Below are positions 43,074 through 53,200 of a DNA stretch of 64,000 nt, piece after piece. Source of the DNA: Thecamonas trahens ATCC 50062. Taxonomy: Eukaryota; Apusozoa; Apusomonadida; Apusomonadidae. Within the stretch, counting starts at the first letter, position 1; each line of letters opens with the position of its first letter. The translations under genes were made by a program, and so were the position numbers. Below the pieces are notes generated by a model. That model had not been told where the DNA came from. It did not search any database and worked only from the letters and a program-made list of their open reading frames with translations. Location: positions 268,501 through 332,500 of the forward strand of contig NW_013657663.1 in assembly GCF_000142905.1 (NCBI RefSeq), read 5' to 3'.

Positions 43074-43683
43074 GGTTACTCCCTCCTTGAGCCCTTTGCT
43101 CCTGTCTTCAAGAGCAGAGCGGTGGTTAGCCAGCTCCCGCTGCCGCCCCTGTCAGGAGTCCGGCTGCTGGGACTGACTTGGCGCGGAAACAAGCTTTGCG
43201 CGAACAAACTGGTATGTCTGATCGTGGTGATGGCGACGATGTCAACGATGGCAACGATCGGGAACGGGAATGAAGAGGGAAAGAGGGTGAGAGGGGGGGG
43301 GGGGGGGTAATTAGCTTTTGCTAACCGCAAGCGCGCGTATGACTACCGTCACGGTCTTGGTTGAGATCAAGTCCAAGGGCCAGGCCAGATCCCAAGCAGC
43401 AATCAGACTGATGGCAGGCGGTTCAGCAGGACAAATAGCACCTTAGCAGTCCGGATAAGAGAGAGGGGGATACGGCGCGGCGAGATCAGTGATGAAAGTT
43501 TCGATGTGAGGAGAGTCACATGTGGCGGGTGTGACGCCGGGCCAAGTTGTACGAGGCCAGGGTCGGAGGCAGAGGCGAAGGCAATGGCAGAGGCAGAGAG
43601 GCCAAGCACTGCACTCCCAGACAAGGCCAACAAGCAGCAAGCGCGTTCAAGCACAACAGTAGTGGACTCTGTGGTGAGCAGCG
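43074..43683. other. Divergent promoter region of IFT122 and the GPR137-like gene
   Basis: Contains a G15 run (43293-43307; C on the IFT122 coding strand, about 220 nt before its ATG). Short open frames on both strands have no conserved look. No RNA gene is recognised. Confidence 0.6.
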
Positions 43684-45336
43684 ATGCCGGCTCTGGACAT
43701 TGTGGTGCTGGACGTCATCTATGGGGCTCTGGTGCTAGCTATCCTCGGCCAAGGCGCACGCATCATGTACTACAGGTACGGAGATAGTGTGGGCAAGGAG
43801 CACCACAGCACAGGCATACAACCACACACCCCTCACACTTACACACACTCGTGCACTCTCCCACACACCATCCACTCACCGTGCTGGTCCCCTCATTCAT
43901 GTCTACAGACACCGCAAGCTCTCGTTCCAGGTCGGCTTCCTCCTCCTCGCCGGCTGCTGGGCCTCGCTCCGGTTTATCTTCTTCACCGCCTTCCTCGCAC
44001 GCTCAGGCAACCTCTCGCAGGCATTCACCGCCATCATCTACTGGGGTCCGCCCAATTTTGAGTTTGCTACCGTCTCGCTCATTGTCCTCCACTACGCCAT
44101 CAACATTACCCACGGCCTGCGGAGACAGAACGCACGCGCTATCGTCCGCAGATACAAGGTCATGTACACAGCCGCCAACACGGTGCTGTTTATCCTTGCC
44201 GTGGCATGGATCATCATCTCACTCACTTCAGAGTTCTCGACATCTCAACTCCTGACTGGCCGGCTCGTCTTTACCGCCGTCGCCATGTGCTCGCTTGTCC
44301 TGGTTCTTGCCGTCTTCTCGTGGAAGTTCTTCAAGCTCCTCCGCGATCCATCGGTTGTGCTCCCGTACCAGCAGCGGATGTCGGCGTCCAAGGCACACAT
44401 GAGCCTCATGGTTGTTGTCCTGCTTGTGCTCTTTGTGACTCGCGTTGTCTACGACATTCTCTCGGCCTTGCACGTCGTCATCATCCAGTTCAACTCAGAG
44501 ACGACCGACGGCGAGTCCCTGGTAGCCGTTGGTGCCTTTTTGGCGTGGGAAGTGGTGCCTATTGCCATTGTGCTCATGCTCTTCCGGCACATCCCCAAGC
44601 CTGCGCCGGCGCTCAAGCTCACCGAGCACATGCAGGCGATGGCCTCGCGGATCGGCCCGGCATCGACACCGCCCGCCACCTCGCCCATCTCGGTCTCGGT
44701 CAACCACGAGCGCCAGGCCCATCCGTCAGAGTCGTCGCCGCTGTTGGCAGGCTCGGCGGCGTCACCGTACAACAGCGCCAGCCACGGACCATCGACCCTG
44801 GCTGCTCCGCGTGCCAGCCCCTCGGCTGGCCTCTCGCCAGGCGTGGCGTCGTCTGGCGGCTCGTTCCTCGCAGTCTCGCCCGACCCAGTCCCCATCGTCC
44901 AGCCAAACTCGGCCATGTCGGCAGCTCTTGCCGGCCCGGTCAGCTCGCCACAGCTGCCTGCAAATAATGCAGCCGCTTCGCCCTCCGCTGTCGCCGCCTC
45001 GGCTGCTTCCTACACCATGGCCCGCTCCTCGGACCGAGCTCTGTTTGGTAACCCGATGCGCTACGACTCGGACGTCGAGGACCACGGTACTGCTGCTGTG
45101 GCCTCGAGCATTGGTTCGACCAACGCGCTTGGCACCTCGATTCCCGACGGCGGCACCAAGCCATCGTCGCTCTCGCTCTTCTACGGCCCAGGCTCGGTCA
45201 CCCCGACACGTCCGTACATGATGCTGCACTCTTCAACCTCCCCGCTCTACCCGCCGTCACAGACTACCAACGCCCCGGCACTGTATCCACCGTCGCTGTA
45301 TCCTAATCCAGCACCACCAGCATCGTCTGCCACAGC

Positions 45337-45377
<41 letters not shown>

Positions 45378-45394
45378 TGCAGCAGCAGCAATAG
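43684..45394 (+). CDS. GPR137/TOM1-like seven-transmembrane protein with poly-Q tail (525 aa, two exons)
   Basis: Exon 1 (43684-43775) encodes the first TM (LDVIYGALVLAILGQGARIMYY); donor GTACGG; intron 43776-43908; acceptor CTACAG; exon 2 joins as MYYRHRKLSFQVGFLLLAG in phase 2. The R-x-x-LS-(F/Y)Q motif after TM1 followed by WASLRFIFF is the hallmark of animal GPR137 and plant TOM1/TOM3 proteins, which sit on lysosomal or vacuolar membranes. In animals GPR137B affects Rag GTPase and mTORC1 signalling. Seven hydrophobic spans run to about residue 280 (ending VVPIAIVLMLF). The rest is Ser/Ala/Pro-rich cytosolic sequence ending in a glutamine run encoded by mixed CAG/CAA (45338-45391). Ligand or G-protein coupling is not implied. 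Confidence 0.85.
45338..45391 (+). repeat. CAG/CAA repeat encoding the terminal poly-glutamine
   Basis: Mixed CAG and CAA codons, 17 Gln interrupted by one Leu (CTG), directly before the stop of the GPR137-like gene. Confidence 0.9.
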
Positions 45395-45448
45395 TCATGC
45401 CGCAAGGAGAGTCGATTTATCGGGACAAGTAGCGTGCTAGCGCTGGCT

Positions 45449-46730
45449 TCACTCCCACTTCTTCTTGATCTGGAACGCCCACTCCCACTCGAGGTGGACC
45501 TGCTTGTCGTCGTCCATAAACTTGGAGTACGCCTTGTACTTGCCGCGAGCAAGCATGCCCGACGGGGCGGTCTCAGTCGGGAACTCAAACTCGATGACCT
45601 CGGGCTTGGGCGCGTACGAGCCGATCATGTGGATCTGGTTGTCGACCTTGACACCCTTGCGCTTGACAGTGGTGATGAACTTGAGGCCCAGAACCGTGTC
45701 GTTCTGCACCCGGAACTTGACCCGGAGGTTATAGTCGCAGCCCTCCTTGATGATGATCGGCGATGACTTCATGGCCTCCACGCCCTCCTCGGTCGAAAAG
45801 TCGAACACGATCGGGTCACGGCCCTCGGACATGAATGCAAACTCGGAAATGACCACCACCCGCGGATCATCCGTCGCTATCACCGTCATCATCGTACCCA
45901 TCACACGCACCCGTCACATAGACCCAAGCCCCGCCCGACCACGCACCGCCACCCCCACTCGTTCATAAGTACCCTGCAGCCCGCTCGTCCACATCCATCG
46001 CACACCCTCCTCCTCACCAATCCCAACCAGCCCAGCATGTCTAACATGCAACTTGTGATACAGCTTCCTTCCCCCCCCCCCCCTCCACCCTGCCCCCGCC
46101 CTTCCCCCTCCCCCCCCTCTCTACCAGAGGGAAGAATTTCTCCCGAACACAGGCCACCGCCACCAGCATGACATACCACCCTCGGCAACACCCTCGAGCA
46201 GCTGGGCCTTCCAGCTACACAACCCCATGCATAATGAGCAGCGTTAGTCCATGCCAATACCCACTGTCTCTTCTCCCCTCCCTCGCCCAGGCCGCCCCCC
46301 TCCTCCCCCCCTCCCCTCCCCCCAAAGCAGCGGGGCAAGTCGTGAGCGGGAGTCACTACCACCCCCCACCCCCTCCACGCACACCCGCAAAGGAAGATAA
46401 NNNNNNNNNNNNNNNNNNNNNNNNNNNNNNNNNNNNNNNNNNNNNNNNNNNNNNNNNNNNNNNNNNNNNNNNNNNNNNNNNNNNNNNNNNNNNNNNNNNN
46501 CATCGACCTGCCTACCTACCCCCACCCCCCTCCCCCTCCACGCACACCCAAGCCCCCCCCTACCCCACCACACACACACACACACACACATACCGCTGCA
46601 GGGCATCATCATCCTGGTCGAGGTTCATGAGCTCGTCGAGATCCTTCTTCTCGCCAACCTTGTACCCGGTGCCGTCGTCGTCCTCGGCAACGTCGTCGCC
46701 TACAACGGGGTCCTGCTCAGGGTCGGCCAT
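45449..46730 (-). CDS. Rho GDP-dissociation inhibitor (RhoGDI, 200 aa, three exons, gap in intron 1)
   Basis: Cytosolic chaperone that extracts prenylated Rho GTPases from membranes. Exon 1 (46594-46730): acidic MADPEQDPVVGDDVAEDD and then GYKVGEKKDLDELMNLDQDD, the helix that touches Rho switch regions. Exon 2 (46177-46214) is only 38 nt and encodes WKAQLLEGVAEG. Exon 3 (45449-45876) encodes the immunoglobulin-like domain: DDPRVVVISEFAFMSEGRD, IIIKEGCDYNLRVKFRV, DNQIHMIGSYAPKPEVIEF, GMLARGKYKAYSKFMDDD and the closing HLEWEWAFQIKK. Both donors are GTATGT; acceptors are GTGTAG and GTGATAG; phases 2 and 1 both match. Total 200 aa equals the usual family length (about 204). The 100-N gap falls in intron 1, so a gene caller could miss exons 1 and 2. 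Confidence 0.92.
46401..46500. other. Assembly gap (100 N) inside RhoGDI intron 1
   Basis: Exactly 100 N, probably a placeholder of unknown true length. It is flanked by C- and CCCCA-rich sequence, and the right side carries a CA microsatellite at about 46570-46590. Confidence 0.95.
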
Positions 46731-46922
46731 GTTTTGCTACGCGGTGGTTGATAGTCAAATGTTGAATGGTTCGCAAGCTGGTGGGTCATGCTTGGCAGGC
46801 GACGAGTCATGGGCTTGCTTCTCGAGGAATGCTGCACCAGTACCGCACGGTGAGGGGGTAGGGCGAGGGCAAGGCTCGACGCTGGATCATGCTTGCATTT
46901 ATGCGGCATCGGGGAGTGCTCT

Positions 46923-48389
46923 CTAGTCTCGGTTGTGCAAAAAGACAAAGGAGAAGAGGAAGAAGCAGCCCATCATGGAAAAGGCCGAGGTGTAGTAGGG
47001 CCAGGCCTGGGTAATGAACCGCTCAAACTCGTTGTGGCGGAAGGGACGGACGACCACCTGCTCGGCATAGAGCAGCGACGAATAGCCGTGGCGGCGGTAG
47101 GTGAGCTTGAACTGGAAAACACCGTAGACGTCCGGGACCTTGAAGGCGCCAACGTAGTGGCCGGCCGAGTCGTGGGTCATGGTAAGGCGGACGTACGGGT
47201 CAAGCATCTGGAACTCGATCTGGACATCGGACGCGGTGTACGGCTGCCAGGCTGTGCCGGTCCACTCCTCGATGGTGGTGTGGAACTCGATGTCGTCCTT
47301 GACACGGTAAACCGAGCCCTGGACCTTGTCGGCGTCGCCGGTCTTGTAGTGGTGGGTGTTGGAGAGCCGGAGCATGCCGCGCTCCTGGAACGCCCAAGCC
47401 GTGAGCCGGAGTGCAAACTCGAGGTTGCCCGAGGCCACGCCCGACGGAGCGCCCGAGGCCTTGGTCACGGTCGCCGAGATAAAGGCGTCGGAAAAGAGCT
47501 CGATCGAGCCCGAGACCACCATCCGCGCGTTGTTGCGCGCTTGAAGCGCAGTGACAAGCGCAGTCGTGGCGCCGACGGTCAGTGGGGTCTCCACAGTCTG
47601 CGACGGGACGTGCGAGTAGGCAAAGGCCGAGCCAGAGAGCACCTCGAGCACGAGGCCCTCGTCGTCGCCAGCGCCGAGCACTGCATGTCCGATGCCGCGG
47701 AAGAGAACCGGATTGAGCTCGGTAGTGCCAAGAACAGCCTCGGCGGCGAGGCCAAAGCCATCGGCAGCAATGAGTGTGTGCGGGCCATCGGCGTCCGAGG
47801 CGTCAAAGTTGACGTGGTCGAGCACATACGAGTCCTGCTCGTCAAAGACCAGGCCGCACTCGGCCGCCAGCTCGCGCATGGGCTCGGCCATGTTGGACGC
47901 GCCAGCAAGGACGACCGACCGTCCTGCCCGCACAAACTCCATCACCGCCGTCGCGTCCACCCCGGCCGCAAGCCGCTCGGTTGCCGGCGCAAACAGGACC
48001 AGCTGGTCGAACAGGTACTCGCCAAACTCCACAAGCTTGACCGCCGCATCGTCCGCCCGAGCAAACGTCAGCTCGTAGCCCTTGTCTGTCCCTCGTCGGT
48101 CTCATGAGTGTGCTGTGCGGGTATGCCCGGAAGGGGAGCGAGGGGGAGCGATGGCCAAAAAAGTGGTCACAGAGAGGCCTCAGGCAGGGGGCAGGGGAGG
48201 GGAAGGGGGAAGAGGGGCAGAGCGACACGTACTCTCAAGGGCAGCAAAGTAGATTGAGAACGACTGCTTTTGCTCCATCGAGTCGAGAAGAACAAGGGCG
48301 CGCTTGCCCAGATACGGCGACGACGGCTGCGTCGCAGCGCAGGCCAGAGCCAGGGCCGTCAGTACCACTGCCAGTCGCAGGAGAGTCAT
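46923..48389 (-). CDS. DDOST: Oligosaccharyltransferase 48-kDa subunit (OST48/DDOST/Wbp1, 439 aa, two exons)
   Basis: Structural subunit of the ER oligosaccharyltransferase that N-glycosylates nascent proteins. Exon 1 (48233-48389) gives a signal peptide (MTLLRLAVVLTALALACA) and YLGKRALVLLDSMEQKQSF; donor GTACGT; intron 48086-48232; acceptor GGACAG; exon 2 continues NKGYELTFARADDAAVKL in phase 1. Conserved blocks: VLAGASNMAEPMRELAAECG, LQARNNARMVVSGSIELFSD, LPDVYGVFQFKLTYRR-like (here VPDVYGVFQFKLTYRRHGY), QAWPYYTSAFSMMGCFFL. One C-terminal TM (about 408-430) ends FVFLHNRD, a short cytosolic tail. Length matches DDOST (mature about 415-440). The stop is 193 bp from the RhoGDI start, same strand. 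Confidence 0.94.
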
Positions 48390-48555
48390 AACCGAGTCGG
48401 GTGTCGGCACACCCGAGCACGAGCTGACTTGGGGTGATCAGCCTCGCGGGTGAGGAGTACTACGGTAGCGATGGGCCATGGCCAGCAGCCACAAGGCCCA
48501 TTATCATCACCTCCTCCCTTCATTCTCCTCGTGCTACTTGTTCATTGTGCCACAT

Positions 48556-49902
48556 TCAGGTCATCAACGCCTGCATCTTGGCCTCCTGTGGGACGGCGTG
48601 GATGGCCACCCGCCCGTCGCCAGAGACAGAGGCAAAGGTCCAGGCATCACCGCGCGACCAGGCCAGGCCATACACCGAGTCATCGTGCTCTTCGTAGGTC
48701 TTTGCCACGTGATCGACGGGGTGCCCGGCGCGCCCAGCCTCGGACGCTTCCCACGCCGACGACGCTGACCAGACCGAATACAGCTTGACGAGGGTGTCGC
48801 TTGAGCCCGAGAGCACAAACTGATCGTACGAGTGGTTGTACGCAAGGCCCCACACCCAGTGTGCGTGCTCATGCATTCGAACCACGGGCTCGCCGCCCTT
48901 GCGCACATCCCAGAACGCCACACTCCCGTCCGAGTGCCCGCTTGCCAGGCAGTACAACTTGTTCGGGTTAAAGTCGAGCGAAAAGATGCCCGCCCCGCCC
49001 TGCGCCGCTGCACCCTCAAGCACAAACGCCTCGCTTTGCGCCCGCACGTCGTAGCCCACAATCCGCGAGCCAATCGCCACTGCGACCTCGTCGCTAGCGT
49101 GCGGTGACCGCGCACCACACGTCGCACCGTTGCCATCAGACGGCAGCACATAGCGTGCCACCGCCGCCGCAAGCCCGTCGCGATCAAGAGTCGCCAGCGC
49201 TACGCCGCGCCGACACACCACCGCCGCAGACGAGTCGGTCACATCGAGGGCAGAGATCAGGACGTCGACAACGGGACCGAGCTCTGTCCCAGGCCCACCC
49301 GGAAGGCTCCCGGTCTGCTCGAGCTGCGGAAGCGCCGAGGGCGAGGTGGGCGAGGGCAGCTGCAGCGCAGCATCACCATCACCATCACCGGCTCCAAAGG
49401 CCGGAAGATCCGACATGGAGTACACAAGGCCGCGTCCCGTCGCACCAGGCTCGCCGGCATCACGCACCACAGCTGCCAGCAAGTGGGCATGACCCGGATG
49501 CGAGGCGAGGCGCCAGACCTCTGCGCCATCCGGCACGGTATAAGCCGTCTCTACCCCTGTAGTCCCGTTCTCTGGCACGTAGTGGACGAGATGGACCGCA
49601 TTTGCCGCAGTTGCCGGCGAGCAGGTGCCCACCGCCCACACATGGGCCTCAGCCCCTTCGTCGCCACCGAGCGGAGTCAGGCACCGGGTCTGGATGGCAA
49701 GCAAGGAGGTAAACGTAGGTGAGAGTGGGTCTGTAGCACATGGAGAGAAGGGGGAGGGAGTGCCCTTGTCACTGCTTCTGTCCCTGTCCCTATCCCCCAC
49801 CACCACCACCACCACCCCCCCACCCCACCACACACACACACCACCACCACCGCCACCCCCACCCCTACCCCCACCCCCCACACCCGCTATACCTATGCAC
49901 AT
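48556..49902 (-). CDS. EIPR1: EARP-interacting protein 1 (EIPR1/TSSC1-like) WD40 protein (about 394 aa; 5' end uncertain)
   Basis: WD40 propeller partner of the EARP and GARP endosomal tethers. Core: LLAIQTRCLTPLGG (matching the family's Q-x-R-x-LTP start), GAEVWRLASHP, IFSLDFNPNKLYCLASGHSDGSV, VWGLAYNHSYDQFVLSGSSD, and the closing DDSVYGLAWSRGDAWTFASVS followed by DGRVAIHAVP. The unspliced frame begins with poly-Gly and poly-Val from a GGTGG-rich stretch that looks like an intron. A model with 10-nt exon 1 (49893-49902, ATGTGCATAG), donor GTATAG and acceptor GCTACAG at 49730 joins in phase to MCIDPLSPTFTSLLA. The core is firm; the first exon is a guess and may lie further upstream. Confidence 0.85.
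   Translation of the reverse strand: MCIGIAGVGGGGRGGGGGGGGVCVWWGGGVVVVVVGDRDRDRSSDKGTPSPFSPCATDPLSPTFTSLLAIQTRCLTPLGGDEGAEAHVWAVGTCSPATAANAVHLVHYVPENGTTGVETAYTVPDGAEVWRLASHPGHAHLLAAVVRDAGEPGATGRGLVYSMSDLPAFGAGDGDGDAALQLPSPTSPSALPQLEQTGSLPGGPGTELGPVVDVLISALDVTDSSAAVVCRRGVALATLDRDGLAAAVARYVLPSDGNGATCGARSPHASDEVAVAIGSRIVGYDVRAQSEAFVLEGAAAQGGAGIFSLDFNPNKLYCLASGHSDGSVAFWDVRKGGEPVVRMHEHAHWVWGLAYNHSYDQFVLSGSSDTLVKLYSVWSASSAWEASEAGRAGHPVDHVAKTYEEHDDSVYGLAWSRGDAWTFASVSGDGRVAIHAVPQEAKMQALMT
49731..49892. repeat. Low-complexity CCA/CCCCCA tract in likely EIPR1 intron
   Basis: Roughly 100 nt of CACCACC, CCCCCAC and CACACA units (about 49796-49890). If translated on the minus strand it gives glycine, valine and tryptophan runs, which is why I treat it as intron. 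Confidence 0.65.
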
Positions 49903-50213
49903 ACGGTGTTGTTGATTCCATGGATGACGCTCTCATCACCAGCCTCCATCCCTACCTTGCGCCCCACACAGAGGAGTGCTCCAGCTCGGGCTTCCGCGCC
50001 TGCTCCTGCCAGTGCTCTACCGTGGAGGTAGAAGTACCTCGCGACTATGGCGAGTGGCTGCGGCTGATGGTTCTTCATAAAGTCTCGGATACCACTCGAC
50101 AGCATCTAGCCTGCATAGCATCCATCCGCTGACGCTACTCTCGTTGTTGGTCATGATGAAGATATCGATGCCGACGTACCCGCCCGTGGATCACGCGTGC
50201 GGGAAGCGACAAG
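49903..50213. other. 311-bp spacer between EIPR1 and the tuberin-like gene
   Basis: Contains small open frames on both strands (70 codons on + at 49921-50133; 70 codons on - at 49893-50105). Neither looks conserved. A missing 5' exon of EIPR1 could lie here. Confidence 0.5.
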
Positions 50214-53200
50214 TCATCCTCGCGAGGCCCAATCGGTCGACGAGTACGGCGAGGTTGGACCCCGGGCAGATGACGGTGGCGACGCCGAGGCAGCGCGCTC
50301 GCACAAGAGACAGATCTGCTTCAGCCGCTCTTCCCAGTTGGAGACAAACCGCGTGCCGTGGTGGAAGATCTGCGCAAAGAGGTCGGCGCGGATAGCAATC
50401 TGCCGCACAAGCATAGCCAACACAGGCTCGGTGAGGATGAGATGCGTTCCTGTGTCGCGCGCCAGGTGCTCCATCCCAGGCTTGACCTTAACCAAGACAA
50501 GGTACTCAGACTCAAGCGGCGAGATGACAATGTGCACAAAGTTGAACTGCCCAGGAATGGTCGACGCCGTGAACGGGTGCTCCGACTCGTTGAAGACAAT
50601 GGTGACGTAGTCGTTGCCGATGTGCCGTTTCTTGTTCTGAAACTGTGAGTACGCGCCGCCCATGTTGGGCATGAGCGTTGTGGTGTGGAAGACCACAAAA
50701 GAGAGCTCGTCCTTCCAGTACAGCGCGGTCTCGCCATCAATGGACTCGTCGGACCGATCCAACCCGCCGGTGTAGGCTATCGCGCCGCGGAGCGACATGA
50801 AAGAGCCCAGCGACTGCAGGAACCGCATGTACCGTGTTGATCCCGTGGTGTTGCCCAGAATGTCCGCCTCGCGGAACTGCCCAGGCGCCACGTACAGCAG
50901 GCCGATCTTGTGCGTGTTGACCGTTGGCACAAGGTCGAGCAAGCCCAGCGCACGCTGCATGGCCTCAGAGTCTGGGAGCCGGATCATCGACGGCGCATCC
51001 ATGCCTGGCAGGCCCTCGCGGAGCTGGCTGAACAGAAAGTGCGGAAATGAGCCGCCACCGCCAAGCTCAGCCTCGGGCCATACAGCCTCCCCCTCGAGCC
51101 CGCTCGATGCATGCCGCCCGGGCGTCGCCCGCGAGTTCGACCGCGACCGCGACGAGCCCGCACGGGGCGAGTGTGGCGCCGAACCGTGCTCAGGCGTCCC
51201 CCATCCCGACGATGACCCCAGTCCAAGCTCAGGGTGCCGCAAATCCTCCCACGGTCCCATCACTCCGGTCCCCGACTGCACAATGTCCGGGAGAGAATAC
51301 GACCGGCTCAACAGCGACATGCCATCTTCGGTCACCACGTCTGCCAGCGACGTGTCATCCGCAGCCATAAACGCTGCAACTCCGCCTGCTCCGGCTTGCA
51401 TCATGATCTTGTCTATGACGGCATCATCGTCATCGTCGTCATCTTCGTCGTCGTCATCTTCGTCGTCGATATCGTGGTCGGCGTCGGCGACTCTCGGTTC
51501 AGCACCAACAGCGCTCTTCATCGACGGCGGATGCGGTGTGCTAGTTGACGACGGCGACTGCACCGGCGTTTTCCGAATGGCGCTGGCGCCACCGGCCCGT
51601 GACGCGTGTAACTTCATCTGCTCGTCTAACGAGAGGAGCGACGACGCCGAGCCGCCGCCATGCCACGACTGGTTCGACGAGACCGACGACGAGATAGCGA
51701 CCGGCGAGCGCGCTGTCGTCACCGACCCCACGCCCAAGCTGTGACTCTCGCCCATGAACGCTGGCGACGGCTTGAGCTCGCCAGCCTCGCCCTTGTCATC
51801 GTCGCCACCGTACGCTGGCAGTGGCATCATCCGCGAGTAAATCGATTCTTCGGACTGCGACGCTGGCTTGTTGCGCCGCGGCGGCGGCGGCCGCTGCTTC
51901 ACCCGGCCAACCACGGGAAGACTGCTGATCTCGCTCTTGCCCATCTGTTCGGCGCCAGGCATGGTCGGATAGTCGTGCTCGTACGCCAGCTCCCTCGACC
52001 GCGTCTCGACTTCCCGCCCGTTGGCGTGTGCACCTACACCATCTTTGTAGTCGGGCACGTCAGCGCGGAGCTCGTCCATCAGCTGCAACACAATGGCCTT
52101 GGTCACAAACGACCCGTCGCTCGGCGACGCCGCCATCGGAGGTGTAACCGAGCCTGGCATGACCCGACTCGCCCGGATGCTGCTCTCAGCGAGAACTCCC
52201 ATGTCTGGCGCAGAGAGCGACGGGACAAGCGAGCTCGACGAGCCGGGGAGCTCACCACCCAAAAGACCACCGCTCGACGTCGACCGCGGCGGCGGCGGCG
52301 GCGCGTCCATCCCGAGCGTGTCAAGAACTTCAGACTCAAGCTTGAGAAGCCAGGCAAAAGTCCCGGTTGGCCGGCGGAGCATGATGTGGGACCATCTGGT
52401 GGCACCAACGGTGACAGTCAAGATCGCTGTCCCGTGCAACCACGAAGTGGTCGTCGTGTCGTCACCCAGCCATGCGCGGAAGGCCGACGGTGGACCACTC
52501 GACCGATTCCGCGAGAGTGCCACGGACGAGCCCGGAAACGGCTCCAGAGAGCCGTGTGTTGCCCGCAGCAGCATGTCCATCACAAGCAGGGCAGCACGAC
52601 TCTCCATGGCTGCGTCCACCAGCGCCAGGTCGCCCAAATCCGGCGTGGGCGACGCTCGGATCGAGCTGCTCATTCGGGTCGGCGCCGGAGACGCGCGCCC
52701 CGACGACTTGGTGCCATCGCCCGACGAGCCGCCGGTATCCGATGCGCCGCGCGAGTTTCTGCTTCCGGAGCGCCCAGAGCCCGACTTGCGCGACTTTCGG
52801 CGGCTCCAAAGTTACCCTTTCGTGAGCCCGTCCGGCCGTTGCCGGAGGCGCCTGGCGCTGCCGTCGAACCAAACTCACCGCTACGCGGCGACTCTTCTCC
52901 CGACGATGCTGTCGCGATGTTGGCGGCGGCAGCAGCCGCAACTGCCGATGATGCCGGCGACAAAACAGGTGGCGAGGTTGCCGAACGCGAGCCAGAGAGC
53001 CGCCGCGGGTGGACCAGCCGCGGCGGGATCGACGAGTCCGGAGAGTCCGAGTCGTACGACCGTGGTGGCGGCGAGCGCGGAATCGGCACCAGCGCGGAAC
53101 CAGCTGCCCTTGCGCTCTGTGGCGAGCGGCGGAACATGCTCGCCGGCCCATCGCCCGCTGCAGCCGCAATCGCCCGCCCAAACTTGTGCATAAAGAACGG

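Noticed and set aside
49731-49902. Unspliced glycine/valine-rich N-terminus of EIPR1
   Set aside because: Comes from a CCA/CCCCCA low-complexity stretch with intron-like borders; absent in the family.
49921-50133. 70-codon plus-strand open frame (MDDALITSLHPYLAPH)
   Set aside because: Short, no recognisable similarity, overlaps an equally long antisense frame; too weak to call.
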